Assembly: GCA_902629495.1 (NCBI GenBank)
Contig: CACORA010000001.1
Span: forward strand, 45,224-109,223
DNA from: Planctomycetaceae bacterium
GTDB taxonomy: Bacteria > Planctomycetota > Planctomycetia > Pirellulales > UBA1268
Direction: 5' to 3'
DNA length: 64,000 nt
The position numbers and the translations under genes are program-made. Under the pieces are notes generated by a model. It did no database searches. It worked only from the letters and a program-made list of their open reading frames with translations, and was not told the origin of the DNA. Below, piece after piece: positions 48,269 through 58,389 of the stretch; the first letter of the stretch is position 1; each line of letters starts with the position of its first letter.

Positions 48269-49321
48269 TCATTCGATGTTTCCTACAAGATCACACATCA
48301 CTGCATGCGCAACAGCTTGTGGACAACTCCAGACAAGAAAAAACATTGACTCACGGACAACCTGTTCGGCGAGATGCCCATGAACAAACCCTGCACCTTT
48401 GCAGGCTACAAGGGCTGCCTGAGCCGCTCGTACAACAACACCATTTGCATCAGCACGAAGTTGATCTTGATCATCCTTTTCAAGACCCATGGTAGCCGCA
48501 ACATGAAGACGTTCGATCAGACCCAACACTTCAGATGATAGTTGTTCAGCAATAGATCTAAGCTCACTCCTTTTGATTGACTCATTCCGAATGATTGCAA
48601 TGCTTGCATTGGCTGCACCCAATGCAAGTGCTGTTGTGGAAAGGCCTCCCGTGCGAGCTCCAGCTCCGTCCATAGGCGTGATGACTGATGTCGCTTTGAC
48701 GCCATTTAGTCGGACAAGCGATGTCCGCGACCCTGAGAGGGCAAGCATCTGCATAGGTGGCTCGACGAAAAGACCCGGTGTTGAAGTCTCGATAACAAAA
48801 AACCGTTGACCATGGTCAGTCATTGCTCCAGTAACGATAGTATCAACTGAGTCAGCACCCGTAACCCATGGGCACACACCATTCAATTGCCATCCATTAG
48901 CGTCTTCATGCGCTACAAGAACCTTTTTCCCAAGATGCTGCCGGCTCGTCGTTAACTGGGAAATACCGATTGTTGTCAATGATCGCCCGTCAATGATGTC
49001 CGGCAACCATCTCGTACGGATATCGTTATCAGCCACGTTGATAATTCTGCATGCTGCAGCCCACTGCGAAACTGCAAGAGCCGTTGTCAAACAAGATTCT
49101 GCAATGGCTGTCAGAAAAAGGAGTTTTGCTAATTCAGTCCCCCCGGTACCACCTATATCAGACGGGAGAAAGCCTGCGAGCGAGCCTGACTTGGCGAGTT
49201 CTGCAAATCCCCCACTCTGCCAAGGGCCAATTCTCACTGTTTCCGTAGAAAGATCGCGAAGGGTAGCACACAATGTTTCAAGTTTTTCAGAATGAGGCGT
49301 ATTTGCTTCTGGCGTGAACAT
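48269..49321 (-). CDS. Acyl-CoA dehydrogenase-like protein
   Basis: 350 residues, a little short of the usual 380. N-terminal helical domain with GSLAGFLPSDIGGTGGTELAKLLFLTAIAESCLTTAL, middle beta-domain with VCPWVTGADSVDTIV and VRLNGVKATSVI, C-terminal helical domain. The usual catalytic Glu and the C-terminal Arg/Gly-rich FAD motifs are not clear by eye in the last 60 residues. It may be an acyl-CoA dehydrogenase or a related flavin enzyme of different chemistry. Stand-alone gene. Confidence 0.7.
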   Translation of the reverse strand: MFTPEANTPHSEKLETLCATLRDLSTETVRIGPWQSGGFAELAKSGSLAGFLPSDIGGTGGTELAKLLFLTAIAESCLTTALAVSQWAAACRIINVADNDIRTRWLPDIIDGRSLTTIGISQLTTSRQHLGKKVLVAHEDANGWQLNGVCPWVTGADSVDTIVTGAMTDHGQRFFVIETSTPGLFVEPPMQMLALSGSRTSLVRLNGVKATSVITPMDGAGARTGGLSTTALALGAANASIAIIRNESIKRSELRSIAEQLSSEVLGLIERLHVAATMGLEKDDQDQLRADANGVVVRAAQAALVACKGAGFVHGHLAEQVVRESMFFLVWSCPQAVAHAVMCDLVGNIE

Positions 49322-49423
49322 GTTTTGTTTCTAGACTTGTCGTGCTTTCAAAACAACTGATTATACTGCAAGAACTTCTGGCAGATTACTTACTATCTCA
49401 AATCATGCCTGGAGGCAAAAACC

Positions 49424-51691
49424 ATGAGCCAGACTCACCAGACCACCTCGAAAATGAAAGATGCGTCCCTCCCAAAAGTGAATCCGCCTCACAATGCAAA
49501 CAATCGTTCTATTCATGGATCGGGGCCATTGCCTCTTCAGTTAGATGAATTGTCACCACAAAACCTTTACGACAAGTGCATGGCACTAGCCCGAAATCTG
49601 TGGTGGAGCTGGCATCCGGAGGTGACAAACCTCTTTCGTGATCTTGATCCCGTTCGTTGGCGTCAACTCGATCACAATCCGATTGCTCTTCTCGCAGAGT
49701 TCACCCCAGAACAACTTGAAGCTCGAGCAGCTGAACTTGTGCTGTATAGTCGAATCAATCATGCCTATCGACAACTAAAGGCATATGTTGCAGCTGATTC
49801 AACATGGAGCAATATTCATGCTGGTGTGCTTGGATCGAAACCTGTTGTCTACTTCTCTGCTGAGTTTGGAATCCATGAATCTGTTCCTATCTACTCGGGT
49901 GGTCTAGGCGTACTTGCTGGAGATCATGTCAAAAGTTCGAGCGGCCTCGGCATTCCGCTGGTTGCTGTCGGGCTTTTCTACAATCAGGGATACTTTAGGC
50001 AACAACTCGATGTAAATGGATATCAAGACGAGGAGTACATTCCGAACCAAATTGATCTATTGCCTATTGAACCCGCGCTCAATGCTCAGCAAAGACAGAT
50101 TCTTGTACAGGTCGATACTCGATCAGGTCCTATTTTTGCACAGGTCTGGCAGATGTGCGTGGGACGCGTGACCCTGTATCTTCTTGACTGTGATGTGGAT
50201 GGTAACTCCCCAGAGGATCGAGAACTTACGAGCCGCCTGTATGGTGGAGACACCCGAACACGCATTCGGCAGGAACTCGTGCTTGGCGTCGGTGGCGTTC
50301 GTGCGATTCGAGAGTTAGGCATTGTTCCTGGAGTCTATCACCTCAACGAAGGTCATTCAGCGTTTGCAACACTAGAAGCCATTCGGGGCCGAATGGATCG
50401 TGATGGGTTTTCTTTTGATGAATCTGTCCGCCTGGTAGCTCGACAGACAGTTTTCACTACACATACACCCGTCCCTGCTGGTCATGATCGTTTTGACAGT
50501 CCCCTGATTGAAGAACACCTTGGACCACTGCGTGATTCTCTCAGTATCTCTCATGATCACCTCATGAGTTTGGGGCGTGTTGAAACGCACAATCATGACG
50601 AACCGTTCTGTATGACAGTTCTCGGCCTCAAACTATCGCAACGAGCAAATGCAGTAAGTGCCCTCCATGGTCATGTTAGTCGTCGTATGTGGACAAACCT
50701 TTGGCCATCACGAATAGAGGAAGATGTACCAATTGGTCACATTACGAATGGAGTCCATGTACCGAGTTGGCTCGCATGGCAGATGCACAAACTCTATGAC
50801 CATGTTTTTCCAGTTGACTGGCTGAATCGCATGGGTGAGCCAGATGTCTGGCAACACATCCATCAATGCGATCCAGGAGAACTCTGGGAGACGCACTATG
50901 CCCTCAAGAACCTTCTCTTGCAATTTGTACGTCGTCGCATCACTCGACAATGCAGACGACGCGGAGAAGATAAAGATGTTCTTGAGCAATCCGAGTCTAT
51001 TCTTGACCCAAACGTACTCACCATTGGCTTTGCTCGTCGATTTGCGACCTACAAGCGAGCTGATCTTGTTCTCGGTGACCTTGACCGCCTTACATCACTT
51101 GTTACGCATCCTGAAAAACCTATTCAGATTATCTTTGCTGGCAAAGCGCACCCTGCTGACGAACCGGGCAAATCACTCATTCAAAAAATTGCAAACCTTC
51201 GCCATGATTCAAGGGTAAGCGGACGAATTGTCTTTCTTGAGGACTATGATATCAATGTGTGTCGACATCTTATCCAGGGTGTTGACGTATGGCTCAATAA
51301 TCCACGAAGACCTCTCGAAGCCTCTGGTACAAGCGGGCAGAAGGTCGTCCTCAATGGTGGTCTCAATTGTTCTATTTTGGATGGTTGGTGGGCCGAGGCA
51401 TTTGATGGCCGAAATGGTTTTGCGATTGGACGTGGTGAAACGCATGCCAAAGATGAAATGACTGACCAACGTGACGCAGAAGCGCTTTATCGTGTCTTGG
51501 AAGACGAAGTTGTTCCTCTCTTTTACGAGAGAGACTCGGATGGATTACCACAAGTGTGGATCAAAATGATGATGAATTCCATTAGTTCGCTTGCGTGGCG
51601 ATTTAGTGCTCATCGCATGGTAATGGACTATGCAAAGGCCTGTTACGTTCCAGCAGCTGGTGGCATCTCGTGCGACATGCATAATCGATAA
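49424..51691 (+). CDS. glgP: Alpha-glucan phosphorylase
   Basis: 755 residues from ATG 49424, with GGAGG 10 bases before. N-terminal DUF3417 region typical of GlgP-like enzymes (NLWWSWHPEVTNLFRDLDP), GIHESVPIYSGGLGVLAGDH, and the PLP/phosphorylase core near EASGTSGQKVVLNGGLNCSILDGWW (the usual TSGMK is TSGQK; the Lys is present). It releases glucose 1-phosphate from glycogen or maltodextrin. Single-gene unit; no other glycogen genes nearby. Confidence 0.92.
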   Translation: MSQTHQTTSKMKDASLPKVNPPHNANNRSIHGSGPLPLQLDELSPQNLYDKCMALARNLWWSWHPEVTNLFRDLDPVRWRQLDHNPIALLAEFTPEQLEARAAELVLYSRINHAYRQLKAYVAADSTWSNIHAGVLGSKPVVYFSAEFGIHESVPIYSGGLGVLAGDHVKSSSGLGIPLVAVGLFYNQGYFRQQLDVNGYQDEEYIPNQIDLLPIEPALNAQQRQILVQVDTRSGPIFAQVWQMCVGRVTLYLLDCDVDGNSPEDRELTSRLYGGDTRTRIRQELVLGVGGVRAIRELGIVPGVYHLNEGHSAFATLEAIRGRMDRDGFSFDESVRLVARQTVFTTHTPVPAGHDRFDSPLIEEHLGPLRDSLSISHDHLMSLGRVETHNHDEPFCMTVLGLKLSQRANAVSALHGHVSRRMWTNLWPSRIEEDVPIGHITNGVHVPSWLAWQMHKLYDHVFPVDWLNRMGEPDVWQHIHQCDPGELWETHYALKNLLLQFVRRRITRQCRRRGEDKDVLEQSESILDPNVLTIGFARRFATYKRADLVLGDLDRLTSLVTHPEKPIQIIFAGKAHPADEPGKSLIQKIANLRHDSRVSGRIVFLEDYDINVCRHLIQGVDVWLNNPRRPLEASGTSGQKVVLNGGLNCSILDGWWAEAFDGRNGFAIGRGETHAKDEMTDQRDAEALYRVLEDEVVPLFYERDSDGLPQVWIKMMMNSISSLAWRFSAHRMVMDYAKACYVPAAGGISCDMHNR

Positions 51692-51753
51692 ACAAATCTT
51701 TCCTCTGTTTCGCTTATGCTCAGGTTCTGCCGATGATAGCGTACGGAACACTA

Positions 51754-53415
51754 TTATTTGGTCTTCTTGGATTTCGAGAAATCGATTTCTGACTTTAACT
51801 GTTGAATCTGATCAGCCGCAGTTTTCAGTTTTGCTTCCACTGCTGCTAATTCAGCCTGTGCTGCATCAAGCACCTTCTTGGCCTCATCCGCTTTTTTCTG
51901 TGCCTCAGCTACCTGAGACGAGGCTACTTGCATGGTTTCTGTCGTAGCTCGAACCTTTTCAGAAGCTGATTTCTTGAGTGCGGCAATATCACTAGCGGCT
52001 GCCTCAGCTACTTTGAGCCGTTCTTCCAACTGTGGTGGATTCGTATCCGGCGTTCCAACCAGTTCACCCTTCTCAATGGTGAAAACGGATAATTTTCCCG
52101 CAAGATCACCCACCAGCAAACGTTGCTGATCACTGGATACAGCCACGCTTAGGCCGATTTCTTCGAGCGCTGGAAAATCTCGCTCTTTCGTTCCATCCCC
52201 TTTCCACAGAATCACTTTTTTGTCACGACCGCAACTCGCTAGACGACCATCTGCCAACCAGGCTAGTCCCTGTACTCCTCCTCCATGAGCAGTCCAATCC
52301 TTCATTTTTTCTCCCGTAGAGCGATTCCACAGACGTATTTTCCCATCTCCACTCGCCGTTGCGACAACACCCCCATCGCCTCTCCAGGACACCGCGTTAA
52401 TAATCCCTCCATGCCCCTTCAACACAGCACTTTCTCTCGCTCCACGAGTCTCCCACAGAAAAGCATTGCCGGCTCGGTCTCCTGTAACCAACATCCGACC
52501 ATTTGGTGAAAACTCAAGCGCTGTAATCCAGTCCGTATGCTTTTCGATTTGTGCATCAATCTGCCCATCAGCAGTACGAATAAGGCGAACCACTTTTTGT
52601 GGACCTCCCAGCGCTACAAATCTCTGGTCTGCTGAAATATCAGCTGCCAAAACCTCATCAAATTCATCACCAACTGCAGTCACACGATTTGCAGACGCAA
52701 CATCCCATAGGACCACCCGACCACTCCTTCCGCCAATACCACCACCAGCTAAAAGAAGCTTCGCATTGCGCGAGAACCGCAACGTCGTGACATCGCCCTC
52801 TGGAAAGGGCAAAACACCTCGAAATGCAAGTGAACTGGTGTCATACAAAAGAACTTGATGACGACTTCCAACTGCTGCCACCGACCCATTGGGTGATGAG
52901 GCAAGACCCATAAGTGCCATTGGCTGACTTCCACGCGACTCCACTTGGAGCGATAAACGCGGAGGCATCACGGGAGGTCCATCGGGAACCAGCACAGCAT
53001 TGGGGTCCAGTGCAAGAGAAACTGCTGGTTTGGCAGCAATTGGCTTTCCACCTTTTCGTTCAATCGCACCACCCGCAATCCACTTTGTCACAATCGCAAG
53101 CATATCGTCTGGAATACGATCCTCTTCAGGGGGCATCGTGGGCTCTGACTCATGACTGACAACCTGCCAGAGATATGAGCCTTCAGCATCACCGGGAGCA
53201 ATCACATCACCTGATGAACCACCTGCCATCATGCGACTGAATGACGTGAGATCGAGACCTCCGGATTGTTCATCTGGATTGTGGCAGGTGCAGCACTTGT
53301 CACGGAAAATGGGAAGGACATCTTCCTGAAATGTTGGTGGTGCTTCAGCAGCAAACAGGCTTCCTGAAATTAATGCAAGCGCCACATACATGCCAATAAG
53401 CCAACTGATTTTCAT
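51754..53415 (-). CDS. Planctomycete cytochrome (PSCyt1) fused to a WD40 propeller
   Basis: 553 residues, start ATG with GAGGAG 7 bases before. Signal peptide (1-22), then the cytochrome with CCTCH (heme, 41-45) and TMPPEEDRIPDDMLAIVTKWI, then seven WD40-type blades (HTDWITALEFSPNGRMLVTGDRAGN, GHGGIINAVSWRGDGGVVATASGDGKIRLW and so on), and a C-terminal coiled coil of about 90 residues rich in Ala, Lys and Glu. Last gene of the DUF1501 operon, 113 bp after the DUF1549/DUF1553 gene. Likely in the periplasm, perhaps as an assembly platform. Confidence 0.9.
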   Translation of the reverse strand: MKISWLIGMYVALALISGSLFAAEAPPTFQEDVLPIFRDKCCTCHNPDEQSGGLDLTSFSRMMAGGSSGDVIAPGDAEGSYLWQVVSHESEPTMPPEEDRIPDDMLAIVTKWIAGGAIERKGGKPIAAKPAVSLALDPNAVLVPDGPPVMPPRLSLQVESRGSQPMALMGLASSPNGSVAAVGSRHQVLLYDTSSLAFRGVLPFPEGDVTTLRFSRNAKLLLAGGGIGGRSGRVVLWDVASANRVTAVGDEFDEVLAADISADQRFVALGGPQKVVRLIRTADGQIDAQIEKHTDWITALEFSPNGRMLVTGDRAGNAFLWETRGARESAVLKGHGGIINAVSWRGDGGVVATASGDGKIRLWNRSTGEKMKDWTAHGGGVQGLAWLADGRLASCGRDKKVILWKGDGTKERDFPALEEIGLSVAVSSDQQRLLVGDLAGKLSVFTIEKGELVGTPDTNPPQLEERLKVAEAAASDIAALKKSASEKVRATTETMQVASSQVAEAQKKADEAKKVLDAAQAELAAVEAKLKTAADQIQQLKSEIDFSKSKKTK

Positions 53416-53528
53416 AACAACTCCTCAGATCATTTCTCGCATGAAGTGATAAACACCATATCGAGAATTATCCTCGCAAGACTTCATTACAAATATTGAG
53501 TACGGGAAGCTTCGACCAATGGATTAGC

Positions 53529-55958
53529 CTAGTGATTGAACATGAATTCTGGTGAATTCAATAATGCCCAGAACACGTCTTCTAATGCCTGCCCGCGATC
53601 GCCGGCAGCCGCAACAGTTGCAACTGTGTCTTTCTGTTCATCCTCAGAAGGCGAACGACCAAAACATCGCGTGAACAGAAGATCGATAACCTCCGCATCT
53701 GATTTCCCGCCCTTGATCCATTCAGCAACAAGGGCCCCTTCCTTGATCCGATTATTTGCTGAATCACCATTCAACAGATGCAAAGCCTGCGAGAGACTTG
53801 GGTCCATTTTTACGGCGCAGCTACAAACATCCTCTCGGGTGGCCCGGCCGAATGTTGTCAGAAAATACGTAGTGGTTCTTCCATCAGCGACTTGGACCGC
53901 CCGTGAACCAAGGGGTAATCCGGGAAATTTATTCTTCGTCCCTGTCACTTGTGCTAGCACATCAAGCAGTACTTCCGCGCGAATGCGACGAACTGATGCA
54001 TGAGAAAAATTGGACTCATCTAACTTGTTGGTCTCATTGAGTTCACACGATCGCTGATATGTCTGAGACATCACAATATCTCGCACCAATCCCCTGAAGT
54101 CCCAACCTGTGTCAGACAATCGCTGGCCTAATGCATCGAGAAGTGGACCATTCGATGGAGGATTACTGACTCGAGCATCATCCGGCTCATCAACAATCCC
54201 TCGACCAAAAAAATGGGTCCATGCAATATTCGCAACATGCTTTGAAAAATACGGGTTTTCCGGTGACGTCATCCATTCTGCGAGCGACTCTCGCCGATCT
54301 TGTGCCTTGACCTCCGGAACGTCACCCCCCAGAAATTTGGGTGCAACTGTTGCGCCTGTCACAGGATTCTTTGTATCGCCAGAACTATTGTCGTAAACGA
54401 TTGCCTCACGAGGATCGGCACCCCTCTTTCTGGCAATCTGCTTGAAAAACGCAGCGAATCCATAGTAGTCATCCATCGTCCAACGATCAAACGGATGATT
54501 ATGACACTGGGCACACTGAATCCGCATTCCGAGAAACGCCTGAGCGACATTTTCCGAGAGCTTGAGAGTATCCCGCTCTGCTTGAAAATAGTTCGTAGGA
54601 GGATTTTCAAACGTGCCACCTTTCGCCGTAATGAGATCGCGCACCATTTTGTCAACAGGTTCGTTCGCAGCAATCCTTCGATCCAGCCACTGGTGGTACA
54701 AAATAGCACCCTTCGGATCAACAATATTATTAATGGAACGGATCTGCAGAATCTCTGCCCACTTCATGACCCACAGTTCAACAAATTCTTTTCGGCTCAT
54801 GAGCTCATCGATGACCTGAGCCCGTTTATCGGGACGGGTGTCCGCCAAAAATGCCACCCGCTCCTCTGGAGTCGGCACAAGACCAACAAGATCGAGCGTA
54901 ACACGACGCAGGAACGTTTCATCATTACAGATGCCACTCGGAGCAATCCGTAACGCAGCCAGTTTTGTATTGACAAGTTCGTCAATCCATGTTGGGTTTT
55001 CCTGCGGTGGAAAAGTAAACGACAGATCTTTCGGCACAACCACGAACGGCCGACCAACCGTAATCGTGTCATAACGTGCCATCAAAAATGCTTCGCCACG
55101 ACTCCCGCTCGAAACTAAGCCAACTGGTGAGATTTTTGCTGTCGAATCATTGTTCGAACCGTACCAGCACAGATCCGTAACATCACGATCGGTGCCGTCT
55201 GCAAACTTGGCTACGGCAACCATTGGCTGATTTACACCTTCTCCAGCCAACAGAGCCGTCGGTGGATACAGGTCAAGACCGACAAGCTCCGAGACAGGCC
55301 CCGGATCGTCGGGTGCTCCTGCAGCAATCCAACGAACCAATCGATCTGCCAGATCACTTTCCAGTTCAAATCGCTTTCCACCAGAGTGCGGAACTCCACC
55401 AATGGCTTTTTGCACCATCAGGCTTTGCTTCGGATCACCAATATCAATTCGTCGGCCTGGGAACTCACGAGTAATCCTCTGGTAATCACCTGCTGGATCA
55501 AAACCAAAAAGAGAGAGCCGAAAACCATCCTTTCCACGAGCAGCACCGTGGCAACTCCCCATATTACATCCGGCGCGAGCAAAAACCGGCATGACATCCA
55601 ACCGAAAGGACAACGGCGGCTCGGAGGTAGCAGAGACAACCTTGAGAGGAATTTCTTTTACATGACCTTCATGTTCAACACGAATGGCAGCCTCACCATC
55701 TGCCTGAGGGCGAAAGAAAATACTGCCATCAGGTCGATCTAGAACGGCCAGTGAAGGATTGGTTGGGGTCACAGAAACAGCCGCTGTCACGTCTTCCGTC
55801 TGACCGTCTGAATGTAGCGCTTGCACAATGATTCGTTGTCGATCTCGCGAAGAGTCCAGTTGGACCTGCGGAGGAAAAACGTCGATGGAGACCACGTCAG
55901 CCTTGACCGCTGCCCCACAGATAAAAAATGCGAAGATGCAACAAAAAGACCGTCTCAT
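53529..55958 (-). CDS. DUF1549/DUF1553 planctomycete protein
   Basis: 809 residues. Signal peptide (1-20), a bacterial Ig-like domain (about 22-110), then CNMGSCHGAARGKDGF, a CX4CH variant that is usual in this family, a second Ig-like segment, DUF1549 with NDETFLRRVTLDLVGLVPTPEE and CAQCHNHPFDRWTMDDYYG (CxxCH), and DUF1553 with WTHFFGRGIVDEPDD. The start overlaps the PPC gene stop by 4 bp. Members are nearly always paired with a DUF1501 gene, as in this operon. The reaction is unknown. Confidence 0.92.
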   Translation of the reverse strand: MRRSFCCIFAFFICGAAVKADVVSIDVFPPQVQLDSSRDRQRIIVQALHSDGQTEDVTAAVSVTPTNPSLAVLDRPDGSIFFRPQADGEAAIRVEHEGHVKEIPLKVVSATSEPPLSFRLDVMPVFARAGCNMGSCHGAARGKDGFRLSLFGFDPAGDYQRITREFPGRRIDIGDPKQSLMVQKAIGGVPHSGGKRFELESDLADRLVRWIAAGAPDDPGPVSELVGLDLYPPTALLAGEGVNQPMVAVAKFADGTDRDVTDLCWYGSNNDSTAKISPVGLVSSGSRGEAFLMARYDTITVGRPFVVVPKDLSFTFPPQENPTWIDELVNTKLAALRIAPSGICNDETFLRRVTLDLVGLVPTPEERVAFLADTRPDKRAQVIDELMSRKEFVELWVMKWAEILQIRSINNIVDPKGAILYHQWLDRRIAANEPVDKMVRDLITAKGGTFENPPTNYFQAERDTLKLSENVAQAFLGMRIQCAQCHNHPFDRWTMDDYYGFAAFFKQIARKRGADPREAIVYDNSSGDTKNPVTGATVAPKFLGGDVPEVKAQDRRESLAEWMTSPENPYFSKHVANIAWTHFFGRGIVDEPDDARVSNPPSNGPLLDALGQRLSDTGWDFRGLVRDIVMSQTYQRSCELNETNKLDESNFSHASVRRIRAEVLLDVLAQVTGTKNKFPGLPLGSRAVQVADGRTTTYFLTTFGRATREDVCSCAVKMDPSLSQALHLLNGDSANNRIKEGALVAEWIKGGKSDAEVIDLLFTRCFGRSPSEDEQKDTVATVAAAGDRGQALEDVFWALLNSPEFMFNH

Positions 55959-58321
55959 GTACCCTCCTCCTTTGTATCCTCAGGCGGCAGCGGCTTATCA
56001 ATTCTTAAAGACGTCGCAGGTGTTTGATGAATCATCATCGAATCACCCTTGGGAACCTCAATACGACAGAAAACATTATGTTTCCCTGCAGGCGCATCAG
56101 CAGCAACTTTTATAGGAAACTCGATTGATTCTTTACCGGCTGCCAGATCCAACTCAGGAGCCTCAGTCTTCACTGGAAGACCCATCAACCGAACCTTTGC
56201 GGTGCCTTCAAAACCGGCCGGTTTGGTTGCCTTGAAAATGATCTTGGCTTCCTGCCCTTGCTCAACTGACGCCTTTTCTGCTGTCAACTCAACAAGCGGC
56301 TCGACGACCGAAAGCGTCACCGGACGACTGGCGATCCAACTTCCGCGAGCTGAACGCTTTGCTATATCAGACAGATCCTTTTTATCCCCAGAGCCTGCTC
56401 GCACTGTTGCAGCAACGGTAATCTGCCAGTCTTTCACCTCTGCATTTGAAGACGCACTCAGAGGAACAACTGCCTCTGACTGATCGCCCTTTACTTCCAC
56501 AGTAGAGGCACCAATCCCCGGTGGCTTGAATGGCAACTCCAAACGAACGTTTCCATTGAAACCCTCAACCCTGTTGATCTTTACCTTTAATTCCATGACC
56601 CCACGACGGGCAATCGGGGTAGGCGGCTGAAGGACCTCAATCGACACTGGTGCAGGTTCGACCACTGCCACCGCTAAGCGATCTCCGATCGACGTTCTGT
56701 ACGGCGTTCGATTTGGATTACCAAAAATCATATCGGTTCCCTGACGCATCCCTCCAACGACATCCGAAGATTCACCCTCTCCACGCTTTGCCGCAATCGA
56801 TGCCATGGAGGTACCAAACGGAGCATCGTCTGAAGCCTCGAAAACGATCACACCGCCGGGAGCCGGAGGAGTCAGCGGTGCAACCATTGCCTTCACCCCA
56901 GCAGGAAGATCCCCAAACTCCAGTGCAATCGGGTCGTTGCAGTCATTGCGTGATGCATTCATATAAATTGCCATGCGATTACCACGAGGCACGGCCACCA
57001 CAAGCCTCTGCTGAGTTTTTGTTTGTTTTGGTGGAACTGAAACGGTCACAGAAGGAGCCATCGGCTCAACATCCAACCAATAGATAAAGTCTGGGCCACC
57101 TCGCTGCTGAAATTCGTTCACCCGCAAAACAAACGCCCCTTCCTCCGGGACTGTGAGTTGCACAAGGCTATCAGGGCCACCCGAATCATCGTTTCCGGTA
57201 ATGCGCGTTCTCTTCTCATCATCCCTGTACGCATTGACCACCAAATCAACAGGCGATCCGAGACGACGCCCCCAACCAGAAACTTTCCACTTACTCCCTT
57301 TGGGTGCCTCAACTCGAATGTAATCAAGATCACCTGAGGCATCCATTCGACCATAAAGCGCAACCGGTGCCTTCGCCTTCACTGCCTCGCCGTGACTTCC
57401 AGCAGGCTCCTGCACTGCCACGATCGGCGCATTTGTCACACGAAATGGAACAGCCAACGCAGACACTTTCCCGTCACGAATCGGACGAATGCGAGACAGA
57501 CCATCAAGTTCGGCAGCAGGAAGTGTCACCTTGCCAGAAAACGGACCTGCTGGATCCCCTATCCAATCAACAGAAAACTCTTTGCCGGCCTGGCCACCTG
57601 GAGGCCAGGCTACATGCGGAACAGGAAATTCTCCGGCATGAAGAAGATACAGGGCTCCCCCGCCACGATAGGTACTCTCGCGCAATCGCAGGAAATAGTC
57701 GCCCTCCTTTTCAACACTCAACGATACAACAGCATCCTGAGAAAGCAGGGGATGATCATCACACTCAGCAACCGTGAAGCCATTGGCGTCCACGATTTCC
57801 AGAAATGGATCAAGCATGGTTTGATCTAGCGTTGCACCGCGAACCACTGCTGATATTTTTCCACCAGCCGGTAAATGCACTGAAAAAATATCGACATCTT
57901 CGTTTCCGAGCGATCCCCACACTGCCGTGCCGGGCTTCATGGGCTGAGCGACGTCCATGGTATTGTTAGGCTCTTTTTCCGCCACTTGCTCTGACGCATG
58001 GACATGAAACATTCTGAGTTCAGAAAGCCCTTCCGCCGTTCTGACCCGCATGCGGTGCGGCCCAACAGGGCAATCTGCAGGCACGACAAGAACTGCCTTC
58101 ATAGCACTACTTTTGTCAGCGGTTACTGACTTTACGGTGATCTTACCCTTCTCAAAAAACACTTCCTGAGGCTCTTCAAGCTCAGAGCCACTAATCTGGA
58201 CTTCAACCTCAGTCCCTTGCTGAGCCGCGGGGGGCTGAATGCGAGTAAGGGCTGGCGCAGCAAAGACCAAACCAGATGTAGAAAAAAGTGAAAGGCATAC
58301 GATAAATCGTAAGGCACGCAT
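55955..58321 (-). CDS. PPC-domain exported protein (DUF1501 operon)
   Basis: 788 residues from ATG 58321 (AGGAG upstream; the frame opens further up). Signal peptide (MRALRFIVCLSLFSTSGLVFAA), an N-terminal beta domain (TRIQPPAAQQGTEVEVQISG), then a bacterial pre-peptidase C-terminal (PPC) domain: EKEPNNTMDVAQPM ... DVDIFSVHLPAGGKISAVV ... YFLRLREST. Several further beta-sandwich repeats follow. The middle protein of the planctomycete cassette; probably a binding or scaffold protein outside the cell. Confidence 0.85.
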   Translation of the reverse strand: MRALRFIVCLSLFSTSGLVFAAPALTRIQPPAAQQGTEVEVQISGSELEEPQEVFFEKGKITVKSVTADKSSAMKAVLVVPADCPVGPHRMRVRTAEGLSELRMFHVHASEQVAEKEPNNTMDVAQPMKPGTAVWGSLGNEDVDIFSVHLPAGGKISAVVRGATLDQTMLDPFLEIVDANGFTVAECDDHPLLSQDAVVSLSVEKEGDYFLRLRESTYRGGGALYLLHAGEFPVPHVAWPPGGQAGKEFSVDWIGDPAGPFSGKVTLPAAELDGLSRIRPIRDGKVSALAVPFRVTNAPIVAVQEPAGSHGEAVKAKAPVALYGRMDASGDLDYIRVEAPKGSKWKVSGWGRRLGSPVDLVVNAYRDDEKRTRITGNDDSGGPDSLVQLTVPEEGAFVLRVNEFQQRGGPDFIYWLDVEPMAPSVTVSVPPKQTKTQQRLVVAVPRGNRMAIYMNASRNDCNDPIALEFGDLPAGVKAMVAPLTPPAPGGVIVFEASDDAPFGTSMASIAAKRGEGESSDVVGGMRQGTDMIFGNPNRTPYRTSIGDRLAVAVVEPAPVSIEVLQPPTPIARRGVMELKVKINRVEGFNGNVRLELPFKPPGIGASTVEVKGDQSEAVVPLSASSNAEVKDWQITVAATVRAGSGDKKDLSDIAKRSARGSWIASRPVTLSVVEPLVELTAEKASVEQGQEAKIIFKATKPAGFEGTAKVRLMGLPVKTEAPELDLAAGKESIEFPIKVAADAPAGKHNVFCRIEVPKGDSMMIHQTPATSLRIDKPLPPEDTKEEGT

Positions 58322-58389
58322 CGTTAGCAAAACTCCTGAGGGCCTACAAAGGAAATCCGTAAACAACACGGAAATGGAAACAGAAAAAA